A stretch of DNA of 64,000 nucleotides from assembly GCA_001803165.1 (NCBI GenBank), contig MHAZ01000021.1:372001-436000 (forward strand), read 5' to 3'. This document shows positions 6,919-15,551 of this stretch, in pieces. This DNA is from Stygiobacter sp. RIFOXYC2_FULL_38_25. GTDB lineage: Bacteria; Bacteroidota; Ignavibacteria; Ignavibacteriales; Melioribacteraceae. Made by a program: the position numbers and the translations under genes. Each line of letters opens with the position of its first letter. The stretch's first letter is position 1. The notes beneath the pieces were generated by a model, which ran no database searches, had not been told where the DNA came from, and was given only the letters and a program-made list of their open reading frames with translations.

Positions 6919-9540
6919 ATGCACCCGAAGAATCTCGAAAATATTCCAAAAGCTTACAGTCCCAAAGACGCCGAAGATAAATGGTACAAATACTGGGAAG
7001 ATCATAATCTTTACCATTCCGAAATAGATGAAAGCAAACAATCTTATACTATTGTAATTCCTCCTCCAAACATTACGGGAATTCTTCACATCGGGCATAT
7101 TCTCAACAACACACTGCAAGATATTTTCATCCGCTACAAAAGAATGATGGGCTTTAACGCTTGCTGGGTTCCCGGAATTGATCACGCATCAATTGCTACT
7201 GAAGCAAAAGTAGTTGCGCTGCTAAAAGAACAACACATTACAAAAGATAAAATTTCCCGCGATGATTTCTTGAAACACTGCTACGCCTGGAAAGACAAAT
7301 ATGGCGGAATTATTTTTCAGCAGCTTCGTAAAATTGGTGTTAGCTGCGACTGGCAGCGCGAACGCTTTACAATGGACGATCATTACTACAAAAAAGTAAC
7401 CGAGGCATTTGTAAAACTTTACAAAGAAGGATTGATTTACCGCGGTTACAGAATGGTTAACTGGGATCCGGCTTCAAAATCTGCCATCAGCGATGAAGAA
7501 GTTTTCTATAAAGAAATTCAAGGCAAGCTCTGGTATTTCAAATATCCGGTTAAGGACACAAACGAGTTTGTAATTGTTGCCACAACCCGTCCGGAAACAA
7601 TGCTTGGTGATACCGGCGTTGCTGTTAATCCGGAAGATGAACGCTTCAAACACTTGGTTGGTAAAACAATTGTTCTTCCAATTGTTGGAAGAGAAATTCC
7701 ATTGTTCGCAGATTCTTATGTAGATAAAGAATTTGGTACCGGCGCGGTTAAAGTTACTCCCGCTCACGATGTAAACGATTATGATATGGCTCACCGCAAC
7801 AATCTTGAAATGATTAACATCTTCAATGAAGATGCGACTACAAACGGTAACGTTCCACCGGAATTTCAAGAGTTGGATCGCTACATCGTTCGCGAAAAAG
7901 TTGTGGCTAGAATGGAAGAACTTGGTCTCATTGAAAAAATTGAAAGCTACACAAACAAAGTTGGGTATTCTCAGCGCGGTAATGTTCCTATCGAGCCTTA
8001 TCTTTCCGAGCAATGGTTTATGAAGATGGATGAACTTTGCAAACCGGCGCTTCAAGTTGTGCAGGAAGGCAAAGTTAAATTTCATCCCGAGCATTGGGTA
8101 AAAACTTACGAACACTGGATGACAAACATTCGTGATTGGTGTATCTCCCGCCAGCTTTGGTGGGGACACCGTATTCCGGTTTGGTATCATAACAACACAA
8201 AAGAAATTTACTGCGATGTAATTCCGCCAGCCGACATTCAGAATTGGCATCAAGAGGATGACGTTCTTGATACTTGGGCATCAAGCTGGCTTTGGGCTCA
8301 AGATGTATTTACAAGCGAGAGTGACCAGAAATATTATTATCCAACCGATCTTCTTGTAACCGCACCCGATATTATTTTCTTCTGGGTTGCGCGTATGATT
8401 ATTGCCGGAATGCATTTCATGGGTGAAGTTCCTTTCAAAGATGTTTACTTCACAAGTCTGGTGCGCGATGAAAAAGGTAGAAAGATGAGTAAGTCGCTCG
8501 GCAACTCACCGGATCCGCTTGATTTGATTGAAGAATATGGCGCCGATGCTTTGCGCTTTACAATGACTTACATCGCTCCTCTCGGTCAAGATGTTATGTT
8601 CAGCAGCGAAATGGTTGAGATTGGAAGAAACTTTGCCAATAAGATGTGGAATGCAGGAAGATTTTTATTGATGAACGCGCAGAACATCAAACTCGATCCA
8701 TTCTTAAAGCACAAACATTTAGATTTTACTGACAAGTGGATTATCTCTCGTTTTAACAAAACGATAAAAGAAGTAAACGAAGCGCTTGATAAATTTGAGG
8801 TGAACGCTGCATCAAAAATTATTTACAGTTACGTATGGAATGATTTCTGTGATTGGTATGTAGAGCTTGCCAAGAACCGTTTATATAATGGAAGCGAAGA
8901 AGTTAAAATGGCAGTGCTTTCGCGTGCCATTTCATTGTACGAAGACATGCTGAAACTTGTTCATCCTTTCATGCCATTTATCTCGGAAGAAATTTGGCAA
9001 CTGCTTGATGAGCGCAAAGAAGGACAGAGTATTTCGATATGTGAGTTTCCTAAGTTTGATGCAACACTTGTAGATGAAACTGCCGAAAAGGAAATAGAAT
9101 TTGTGCAAGAAGTTGTAACTGCAATCAGAAATATCCGCGGCGAGATGAACATTTCTCCCGCTAAACCAATTAATGTATTCTTGAAAAGCACAGCTGTTAC
9201 TTTTGCTCAAGAAAAATATATTAAATCGCTTGTTAGAATAGATACACTTACTGTTGATGAACACCTTGATAAACCGAAAGCATGCGCATCTGCTGTGGTT
9301 AAAGGCTGCGATATTTTCATTCCGCTTGAAGGCTTAATTGATCTTAATGTTGAGCGCGCGCGTATTGAGAAAGAAATTGCCCGCATACTCGGCAGTTTCA
9401 ATAGCGTTCGCAAGAAATTAGAAAACGAGAGCTTTGTTTCAAAAGCTCCGGCAGAAGTTATTGAGCGCGAACGTATGAAGATGAACGACTGGCAGAAGGC
9501 GCTGGAAAAACTTCAAACGATTCTAGAAGATTTAGAGTAA
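6919..9540 (+). CDS. valS: Valine--tRNA ligase
   Basis: Charges tRNA-Val with valine in the cytoplasm. The 873-residue protein is full length. It carries the class I signature HIGH at residues 57-60 (PPPNITGILHIGH), the editing domain with TTRPETMLGDTGVAV, the CISRQLWWGHRIPVW motif, the KMSKS loop at residues 522-526 (DEKGRKMSKSLGNSPDPL) and a C-terminal coiled coil rich in Glu and Lys from about residue 805, typical of ValRS. The motif GILHIGHILNNTLQDIF separates it from isoleucyl and leucyl enzymes. It is transcribed alone: a candidate promoter lies upstream and a strong terminator lies directly after the stop codon. A long open frame on the opposite strand (7474-8253) is a shadow of this gene. 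Confidence 0.98.
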   Translation: MHPKNLENIPKAYSPKDAEDKWYKYWEDHNLYHSEIDESKQSYTIVIPPPNITGILHIGHILNNTLQDIFIRYKRMMGFNACWVPGIDHASIATEAKVVALLKEQHITKDKISRDDFLKHCYAWKDKYGGIIFQQLRKIGVSCDWQRERFTMDDHYYKKVTEAFVKLYKEGLIYRGYRMVNWDPASKSAISDEEVFYKEIQGKLWYFKYPVKDTNEFVIVATTRPETMLGDTGVAVNPEDERFKHLVGKTIVLPIVGREIPLFADSYVDKEFGTGAVKVTPAHDVNDYDMAHRNNLEMINIFNEDATTNGNVPPEFQELDRYIVREKVVARMEELGLIEKIESYTNKVGYSQRGNVPIEPYLSEQWFMKMDELCKPALQVVQEGKVKFHPEHWVKTYEHWMTNIRDWCISRQLWWGHRIPVWYHNNTKEIYCDVIPPADIQNWHQEDDVLDTWASSWLWAQDVFTSESDQKYYYPTDLLVTAPDIIFFWVARMIIAGMHFMGEVPFKDVYFTSLVRDEKGRKMSKSLGNSPDPLDLIEEYGADALRFTMTYIAPLGQDVMFSSEMVEIGRNFANKMWNAGRFLLMNAQNIKLDPFLKHKHLDFTDKWIISRFNKTIKEVNEALDKFEVNAASKIIYSYVWNDFCDWYVELAKNRLYNGSEEVKMAVLSRAISLYEDMLKLVHPFMPFISEEIWQLLDERKEGQSISICEFPKFDATLVDETAEKEIEFVQEVVTAIRNIRGEMNISPAKPINVFLKSTAVTFAQEKYIKSLVRIDTLTVDEHLDKPKACASAVVKGCDIFIPLEGLIDLNVERARIEKEIARILGSFNSVRKKLENESFVSKAPAEVIERERMKMNDWQKALEKLQTILEDLE

Positions 9541-9545
9541 CCCGG

Positions 9546-9578
9546 AAAGGCTTGTGAAAACAAGCCTTTTTTGTTTTG
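9546..9578 (+). terminator. Intrinsic terminator after valS
   Basis: A perfect nine-base stem AAAGGCTTG (9546-9554) and CAAGCCTTT (9561-9569) closes a six-base loop and runs into a T-rich tract. It starts six bases after the valS stop codon. Confidence 0.9.
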
Positions 9579-9627
9579 ATAGAGTTTGTTTTTCGATAAA
9601 TTGAGGCGGCGATTGTTTGGAGGAAAC

Positions 9628-10026
9628 ATGTTTTTCACATTGTTGCTTGTTACGTTTGCGCTGGCAATTGTTACTTCGTTTATAATTGCAAAATTTTTTG
9701 ATAAGCCGATTGGTAAAATTCTAAACAGAATCATTGCTGAAGATATCAGCACCGCCTGGCAGAAGTATATCAAGTTTGCAATTTATGTTGTTGGTATTAG
9801 TGGCGGAGTGCGCGTTTGGGAATTGGAAAAATACCTTCAGCCGCAGGACAAATCCGCATTTCAAATTGTATTAACTAATGAAAGATGGATTCTAGAAATC
9901 TACAGAACAATTATTGAAACCTTGCAAAGCACCGCTTGGATGCTTCTAGTTTTCTTTTTGTTCGCAATGATTGCTTATGTAATCGTAAAAGCATTTGAGT
10001 TGAAGCAGAATAAATCTGCCAGCTAG
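9628..10026 (+). CDS. Small membrane protein of unknown function
   Basis: A 132-residue membrane protein. The ATG at 9628 is chosen because the strong site GGAGGA sits five bases before it; an open frame does extend back to a TTG at 9586, but that would place the start on the tail of the valS terminator. Two clear transmembrane helices flank the protein (residues about 2-22 and 102-122), with a third possible near residues 46-64, and the middle part carries mixed charges. No known domain is recognised. The next gene, a SpoIIE-type phosphatase, begins 50 bases later, so the two may be co-transcribed. Confidence 0.7.
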   Translation: MFFTLLLVTFALAIVTSFIIAKFFDKPIGKILNRIIAEDISTAWQKYIKFAIYVVGISGGVRVWELEKYLQPQDKSAFQIVLTNERWILEIYRTIIETLQSTAWMLLVFFLFAMIAYVIVKAFELKQNKSAS

Positions 10027-10076
10027 TTTCTAAATATCATTCAACTGCTGTTTCAAACGGTTAATGAAGGGTGCCA

Positions 10077-11375
10077 ATGGGATTAAAAACAACCATTGAA
10101 TTAGACAAGCACGATTACATTTCTCTCCTTAAACGAATAAAGTTTTTCCAAAATACCGTGCGCGAACTTACCGCAAGAAAACCGCTTCAAAAACTTCTAG
10201 ACCAAATAATTCTTGCCAGTAAAAAACTGATAGATGCCGAAGCGGCTTCATTGTTATTATTCAACAGAGAAGAAGACTTTCTTTACTTTCATACATTAGC
10301 CGGGGGCACGGAATCTTCTCTCAGATCAAAAAAGATTGCTGCCGGCAAAGGAATAGCCGGCTGGGTTGCGGAAAAACGGGAATCAATAATTATTAACGAT
10401 TGTTATAGCGATGATCGCTTCAATAAAGATTTTGATATTTCTACCGGATTCAAAACCAGAAATATGATTTGTGTTCCGATGATTCAGAAAGATGATTTTG
10501 TTGGAGTCATACAAGTTATTAACAAAAAAAATGATGACGCTTTTTCTAAAGAAGATTTGGAATTGTTTGAGGCTTTAGCCGCACAGTGTGCAGTTGCAAT
10601 TGAAAATGCCCGGTTGATTGATGTAGAAATTAAATCCGAGCAGTCAAGACTTGAAATGGAAACGGCGTGGAAAATTCAATCCCATTTTCTTCCACAAAAA
10701 TTGCCAAGATTGAACAATGTGGAAATGTCCATTCGTTTGAAGCCGGCAAAGGAAATTGGCGGGGATTATTTTAATGTAATAACAATTAACGAAGACAATA
10801 CTTTATTTTTTGTTGCCGACGTATCCGGCAAAAGTGTTCCCGCCGCATTAATTGTTTCCACTATCTATAGTTTTCTTCAGATCTATTTTATTGTTCAAAA
10901 GAATAATTTCGATCCGATTGAAATGGTGCGGGCATTTAACCGCTTTTTGATTAACTCAACAACCTCGGACAAGTTTGCAACAGCATGGTTTGGTATCGTT
11001 AATACTCAAACCAAAACATTGCACAGTATAAATGCCGGGCATAATCCGCCTTATTTGCTAAAAGCTGATTCAAACGAATTATCAAAATTATGCACTGGCG
11101 GCTTAATGCTCGGCTGTCTTGATTTTCCATATTCATCGGAGGTTATTCAGCTAAATAAAAACGATTTAATAATTTTCTATACCGACGGAATTCCGGAAGC
11201 GATGAATAAAAAAGAAGTGGAGTTCGGTGAAGAACGATTTGAAAATTTATTAATTGCTTACAGAACTTTGCAGCCTAACGACTTATCCAAAATAATTTTT
11301 GAAGAAGTAAAGCAATACCGCGGCGAAACTGAGCAAAGTGATGATATAACTCTCGGAATAATTAAAATACTATAA
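10077..11375 (+). CDS. GAF-domain SpoIIE/PP2C-type serine phosphatase
   Basis: Signalling phosphatase with an N-terminal GAF sensor (about residues 40-185) and a C-terminal SpoIIE/RsbU-type PP2C domain (about 220-430). The phosphatase motifs are present: KEIGGDYF and FVADVSGKSVPAA with metal-binding aspartates, NAGHNPPYLL, FYTDGIPEA and QSDDITLGII. Such enzymes usually dephosphorylate an anti-anti-sigma factor in partner-switching pathways, but no STAS protein or switch kinase is in this window. The ATG at 10077 is preferred to GTG at 10071 because GAAGG lies six bases before it. No transmembrane segment is seen. The dehydratase gene begins two bases after the stop codon. Confidence 0.9.
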   Translation: MGLKTTIELDKHDYISLLKRIKFFQNTVRELTARKPLQKLLDQIILASKKLIDAEAASLLLFNREEDFLYFHTLAGGTESSLRSKKIAAGKGIAGWVAEKRESIIINDCYSDDRFNKDFDISTGFKTRNMICVPMIQKDDFVGVIQVINKKNDDAFSKEDLELFEALAAQCAVAIENARLIDVEIKSEQSRLEMETAWKIQSHFLPQKLPRLNNVEMSIRLKPAKEIGGDYFNVITINEDNTLFFVADVSGKSVPAALIVSTIYSFLQIYFIVQKNNFDPIEMVRAFNRFLINSTTSDKFATAWFGIVNTQTKTLHSINAGHNPPYLLKADSNELSKLCTGGLMLGCLDFPYSSEVIQLNKNDLIIFYTDGIPEAMNKKEVEFGEERFENLLIAYRTLQPNDLSKIIFEEVKQYRGETEQSDDITLGIIKIL

Positions 11376-11377
11376 CT

Positions 11378-12331
11378 ATGATTCTAGAAAACGAACCAAC
11401 CAAGCAAGACATTACCGAAGCACACGAGCGGATTAAAAACCAGATTCATCGAACGCCAATTCTATCGTCTTCATCAATAAATAAGATTGCTGAATGCGAG
11501 CTTTATTTTAAGTGTGAGAACTTTCAGAAAGTTGGCGCATTTAAATTCCGAGGCGCCAGCAATGCTGTTTTGTCCTTAAGTAATGATGAATTACAAAAAG
11601 GCGTTGCTACACATTCCTCCGGTAATCATGCTGCCGCGCTAGCTCTAGCCGCAAAAATGAAAAACGTTCCGGCATATATTGTCATGCCGCGTACCGCGCC
11701 GCAAATTAAAAAAATAGCTGTACAAGGTTATGGCGCCAAGATTATATTCTGCGAACCGACACTTCAGGCGCGAGAAGAAACTTTAGCTAAAGTAGTAGAG
11801 GAAACCGGCGCTACTTTTATTCATCCCTACAACAATTATTCTGTTATTGCGGGACAAGCTACTTGCGCCCAAGAGATTATTGAAGAGAATACAGATTTAG
11901 ATTATATAATTCCTCCGGTTGGCGGCGGCGGACTTTCCAGCGGAACATGTTTGAGCGCAAAATATTTTTCCGACAAAACAAAAGTTATTGGCGCGGAACC
12001 TCTTGGCGCAGACGATGCGTTTAGATCGTTACGTGACAAAACAATTTATCCTTCTGCAAATCCAAATACTATTTGCGATGGACTTTTAACAAGTCTTGGT
12101 GAAAAAACTTTTACTATTCTCAGTCGTGATATATCTGAAATTCTTACAGTTAGTGACGAAGCAATTGTTGCGGCAATGCGCATGATTTGGGAAAGAATGA
12201 AAATAATTGTTGAGCCATCAAGCGCAGTAACGCTGGCAGTAGTTATGGAGAACAAAGAAAAGTTTGCCGGAAAAAAGATTGCACTTATTCTTTCCGGCGG
12301 AAATGTTGATCTGGCAAAATTGCCTTTTTAG
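11378..12331 (+). CDS. Threonine/serine dehydratase or serine racemase (PLP-dependent)
   Basis: Fold-type II PLP enzyme of 317 residues that deaminates threonine or serine, or racemises serine. The lysine that binds PLP is in GAFKFRGA, the phosphate-binding loop is VGGGGLSSG, and the substrate loop is SSGNHAAALAL. It lacks the C-terminal ACT-like regulatory domain of biosynthetic IlvA, so it belongs with short catabolic dehydratases and serine racemases. It begins two bases after the SpoIIE-phosphatase stop codon, so translation is probably coupled, although the two products have no evident functional link. It converges with the lipid kinase gene, only six bases away. Confidence 0.87.
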   Translation: MILENEPTKQDITEAHERIKNQIHRTPILSSSSINKIAECELYFKCENFQKVGAFKFRGASNAVLSLSNDELQKGVATHSSGNHAAALALAAKMKNVPAYIVMPRTAPQIKKIAVQGYGAKIIFCEPTLQAREETLAKVVEETGATFIHPYNNYSVIAGQATCAQEIIEENTDLDYIIPPVGGGGLSSGTCLSAKYFSDKTKVIGAEPLGADDAFRSLRDKTIYPSANPNTICDGLLTSLGEKTFTILSRDISEILTVSDEAIVAAMRMIWERMKIIVEPSSAVTLAVVMENKEKFAGKKIALILSGGNVDLAKLPF

Positions 12332-12337
12332 CTCAGT

Positions 12338-13231
12338 TTATCTTACGAATACCTCGATTGCTTTCGGCAAGCACTCAATTTCAATTGGAGTATTGCCTAT
12401 TAATTGACCATCTGGAGTTAAAAGTTTTTCCGGTTGAGTTTCAATTTTTATTTTCTTCGCTCTAATACTTTCCACCTCTTTCATCTTTACATGGTCACCG
12501 GTAAATATTTTAGGCAATGCTTGCAGTAGTCGTACGCGTGAAAGCTTGTTTAATAATGTAATATCGAGCAAGCCGTCATCAATTATTGCGGCTGGTGCCA
12601 TAAAGAAATCTTTTCCGGTGTAACGTGTGTTGGAAATCTCTGCAAAAACATTTTCTCTTTCATAAACTTTCCCGTCCGCTTCCATTTTCAACTTGAACGC
12701 CTTCAGTGAAATTGTTCTATACAAAACTCCGAGTATATATGATAGATGCCCTAGTATTCTTAGCTTAAAAGCAGTTTTTGCTACATCTGTTACAAAACCA
12801 AATCCAAGAATATTTATAAAATAGAATTGGCTGTCGGCGGTTTTACAGAAACCAACATCAACCACTTTTGTTTTACCGGTGAGAATAGTTTCCACGGCTT
12901 CGCTTAATTTTTCCGGGTGAAGATCAAGGTCGCGGGCAAAAGCGTTTCCTCTTCCGATAGGAATTACACCAACCGGAATTCTTTTGGCGGATTTGTTTGC
13001 AAAGTATCCGTTAATTGTTTCAAACAAAGTTCCATCACCGCCGGAAACTACAAGCGCGTCGTAATTTTCAAAATCAAGATATTTTATTATCTCGGTACCG
13101 TGCCCGGCATACTCGGTTTGAACCGATTCACAAGCAATATGACTTTTTTCAAATTCCGCTTTAATAACAGAAAAATATTTTGCGCCTTTTCCGCCATGCG
13201 CTGCCGGATTGTTAATATAGAATATTCTCAT
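12338..13231 (-). CDS. Diacylglycerol/lipid kinase family protein (DagK/YegS)
   Basis: Soluble ATP-dependent lipid kinase of the DAGK_cat family, which phosphorylates diacylglycerol or a related lipid at the membrane. It has the N-terminal NPAAHGGKG motif, the ATP-binding SGGDGTLFETING motif and PVGVIPIGRGNAFARDL. An open frame reaches an ATG at 13249 that overlaps the end of the M64 gene; the ATG at 13231 is preferred because AAGGA stands just before it and the protein then begins MRIFYINNP as usual for this family. It lies directly downstream of the peptidase gene and is probably translated from the same mRNA. Confidence 0.88.
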   Translation of the reverse strand: MRIFYINNPAAHGGKGAKYFSVIKAEFEKSHIACESVQTEYAGHGTEIIKYLDFENYDALVVSGGDGTLFETINGYFANKSAKRIPVGVIPIGRGNAFARDLDLHPEKLSEAVETILTGKTKVVDVGFCKTADSQFYFINILGFGFVTDVAKTAFKLRILGHLSYILGVLYRTISLKAFKLKMEADGKVYERENVFAEISNTRYTGKDFFMAPAAIIDDGLLDITLLNKLSRVRLLQALPKIFTGDHVKMKEVESIRAKKIKIETQPEKLLTPDGQLIGNTPIEIECLPKAIEVFVR

Positions 13232-13238
13232 TCTGTCC

Positions 13239-14711
13239 TTATTCTGCAAATTGATTAATTACTTTTGCTACATGTTCTTCGCAAACTTTGCAAAACGGTT
13301 TTGTTCCTTTGCTGAACATCAGGCAATCCAACATTGAGCGGTACATTCCGTTGGAAGAATAACCGGCTCCTTCAAACACACCAACTTTGTTCCAGAATTT
13401 ACTTTTCATTAGATACTGATCTACTTCATCGCTGTGAAGCTTATCCTTCATATTATATTCATTTTGCACCGCATCAACTTCTTTTTGCAGAACACGGTTT
13501 CGTTTCAGTTCCGCAATTTTCTTGTTAAGCTCTCTTCTCTCTTTTTGCCAGGTTAAGTCCATTTTATCATAGTTCTCTTTTTCCCAAAGAGTCGGAACAG
13601 CTATTCCCTCCGAAAGTGACTCTTTCCATTTTACATTCTTTGGATCAAGCACGCGTGTAATGTTAGGTTCAACCGGTTCAAGCCCGGCAGTATAAAATTC
13701 ATTGTAAGCAACGTCGCTCGTGTAATACTCATCGGCTAATCCGCCGAATGAGTGACCAAACTCATGCAAGAAAATGTAAGGCGAGAATTGATTATCAGAG
13801 ACGAAAGTACAGTAGAAATTATAGATTCCACCGCCGCCGTAGCGGGGTGAATTACACATTATATAGATTGCATCGTATGGAACGTACGCTGCCAGATCGC
13901 GCATAGATTTGTTGTCTTCGGTTAAAACGTAACGCTCCGAACCCAACGAATAAAATGTTGTGCTTAGAGTTGTATTCTTATAAATGTTGGCCCCCGGCTC
14001 ATCAATGCCGCTATCTTCCGAAACTTTGAACACTCCATAGATGTTGAATCTGTCTTTGCTTTTCTTAAACGGTTCTTGATTGATTAAAAGATTGGTGTAA
14101 CGCTTCAAATCCTTTTCAAATTTCTTTTGATCTTTGGCGCTGTAACCATCGGCAAGAATAACCACATCAACTTTAGCATGTGGATTGCCGCTGAAGTGAG
14201 ATTTGTAAACTTTAGCTGCTTTATCTTTTACATTATCTTTTATGATGTACAAATCCGATGGATCAATTTCTGTTGAAAACACTTCATTAAGCTTGTTCTG
14301 CTTATCTCGCTTCTCCAGAACAAGTTTTATTTTGTTCTTAGGAAAGGGAATGATTGCGCTTTCGTGATAGGTGCGTTTAATTCCTTTAGAAGCTTCATCG
14401 CTGGTTTGATATTCTTTAAAGTAACTGTCGAATCCGCGCGAGAAAATTAATTTGCCGGAAGCAGCATCGTAAATTTTATAGTAGTAAGCGCCGTTATTAA
14501 AATTATCAAGCAAGTTTTTTGTACTGCCCGCCCAAATGCCATATTGATAAATATGATCTACTGTAACAACTTCGGTCGTAGCATCACCAATATGAAAATA
14601 ATCAACCCTCATTGTTTGATCGCTGAAGTAATCATTAAAAGAAACCGACTGGGCGAGAAAGTTAGCAGTAAGAATCATCAACGAGAACATTAGCATTCTT
14701 GTAAACTTCAT
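13239..14711 (-). CDS. Secreted M64-family (IgA peptidase type) metallopeptidase
   Basis: Zinc peptidase of family M64, 490 residues, exported by a signal peptide that ends near FLAQS. The catalytic motif HEFGHSFGGLADEY (HExxHxxxxxxDE form, near residue 316) is intact. The N-terminal part, with FHIGDATTEVV and the following strands to about residue 160, fits the M64 N-terminal domain; VILADGYSAKDQKKF opens the catalytic domain. A lysine- and glutamate-rich coiled segment of about 60 residues follows the active site. No T9SS sorting domain is present. A good promoter match and the site AAAGGAA lie upstream. Substrate is unknown. Confidence 0.9.
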   Translation of the reverse strand: MKFTRMLMFSLMILTANFLAQSVSFNDYFSDQTMRVDYFHIGDATTEVVTVDHIYQYGIWAGSTKNLLDNFNNGAYYYKIYDAASGKLIFSRGFDSYFKEYQTSDEASKGIKRTYHESAIIPFPKNKIKLVLEKRDKQNKLNEVFSTEIDPSDLYIIKDNVKDKAAKVYKSHFSGNPHAKVDVVILADGYSAKDQKKFEKDLKRYTNLLINQEPFKKSKDRFNIYGVFKVSEDSGIDEPGANIYKNTTLSTTFYSLGSERYVLTEDNKSMRDLAAYVPYDAIYIMCNSPRYGGGGIYNFYCTFVSDNQFSPYIFLHEFGHSFGGLADEYYTSDVAYNEFYTAGLEPVEPNITRVLDPKNVKWKESLSEGIAVPTLWEKENYDKMDLTWQKERRELNKKIAELKRNRVLQKEVDAVQNEYNMKDKLHSDEVDQYLMKSKFWNKVGVFEGAGYSSNGMYRSMLDCLMFSKGTKPFCKVCEEHVAKVINQFAE

Positions 14712-14733
14712 TTTATGTTCCTTTTGTTTTAAT

Positions 14734-14766
14734 CAAAATTAAGGAAAGCCGGTTACTAAACACAAA
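14734..14766 (-). promoter_or_regulatory. Bacteroidetes-type promoter of the M64 peptidase gene
   Basis: On the minus strand TTTG (14766-14763) is followed after 21 bases by TAATTTTG (14741-14734). This equals the Bacteroidetes housekeeping promoter pattern (-33 TTTG, -7 TAnnTTTG). The start codon is 22 bases beyond the -7 element. Confidence 0.6.
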
Positions 14767-14838
14767 ACCGGGCAAAAGATTTACCCAAGCATAGAGAGCG
14801 TGAAATCTTTATTTTGCGCGCGTAAATAACCGTAACTG

Positions 14839-15498
14839 ATGATTAGAAAAACTGAAATACTCATACTAATTCTGCTTCCCTTTGTCTTGTTTGCTCAAGA
14901 TGATGCTCGATTCAAAATTGCGCGGGTTAAGTATAACGGCGGCGGCGATTGGTACAACGATCCTTCGGCGGAAGTAAATTTGCTGAAGTTTGTTGCGCAG
15001 AATACTAACATCAAAACAAATCCAAAGTACGAGTTTGTGGATTTATCTACCGGAAATATTTTTGCTTATCCATTCTTGTTTATCACCGGACATGGAAATA
15101 TTATCTTTTCAGATATCGAAGCAAAAAAGTTGAGAGCTTATTTGGAAGCAGGCGGTTTTCTTTATGTTGATGATGATTACGGTCTCGACAAGGCTTTTCG
15201 TAGAGAAATGAAAAAAGTATTTCCGGAAAAAGATTTAGTTGAGCTTCCGTTTAGTTATGGACTTTATAACTGCATGTTTGATTTTAGAAACGGTCCGCCA
15301 AAAACTCACGAGCACGATAAGAATCCGCCTCGCGGGTATGGTTTGTTTGTTGATAAGCGCCTTTGTGTTTATTACACTTTCGAATGTAATCCAAGTGATG
15401 GCTGGGCTGATCCGGAAGTTCATAAAGATCCGCCGGAAAAACGGGAAGAAGCTTTACGGTTTGGAACAAATATAATTGTCTGGGCGTTGATGAACTGA
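14839..15498 (+). CDS. DUF4159 domain protein, exported
   Basis: Exported protein (219 residues) made up almost wholly of the DUF4159 domain, which has a flavodoxin/ThuA-like fold. The signal peptide ends at LFAQ. Family features seen are ARVKYNGGGDWYNDP, the core strand FITGHGNIIFSD, GGFLYVDDDYG and the C-terminal RFGTNIIVWAL. No enzymatic activity is known for the family. The gene is usually found near MoxR, DUF58 and DUF4175-type membrane proteins, and indeed a DUF4175-like giant follows here after 53 bases. A TTATTTTGC box 22 bases before the start codon may be its promoter. Confidence 0.85.
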   Translation: MIRKTEILILILLPFVLFAQDDARFKIARVKYNGGGDWYNDPSAEVNLLKFVAQNTNIKTNPKYEFVDLSTGNIFAYPFLFITGHGNIIFSDIEAKKLRAYLEAGGFLYVDDDYGLDKAFRREMKKVFPEKDLVELPFSYGLYNCMFDFRNGPPKTHEHDKNPPRGYGLFVDKRLCVYYTFECNPSDGWADPEVHKDPPEKREEALRFGTNIIVWALMN

Positions 15499-15510
15499 AA
15501 GATTCTAAAT

Positions 15511-15545
15511 ACAAAGCGAAGCGCCTTTGTGAACTTTGCGGTTAA
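15511..15545. repeat. Degenerate copy of a dispersed CTTTGTGAACTTTGCG repeat
   Basis: The short gap between the DUF4159 and DUF4175-like genes has ACAAAG...CTTTGTGAACTTTGCGGTTAAAG. The wording resembles the CTCTGTGTAACTCCGTG modules of the larger symmetric repeat at 37127-37202. It is too degenerate to be sure that they are related. Confidence 0.3.
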
Positions 15546-15551
15546 AGAAGA

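Noticed and set aside
7474-8253. A 259-codon open frame on the minus strand within valS
   Set aside because: It lies entirely inside a full-length valS with all motifs, and its translation has no domain or ribosome binding site. It is a shadow frame caused by codon bias.
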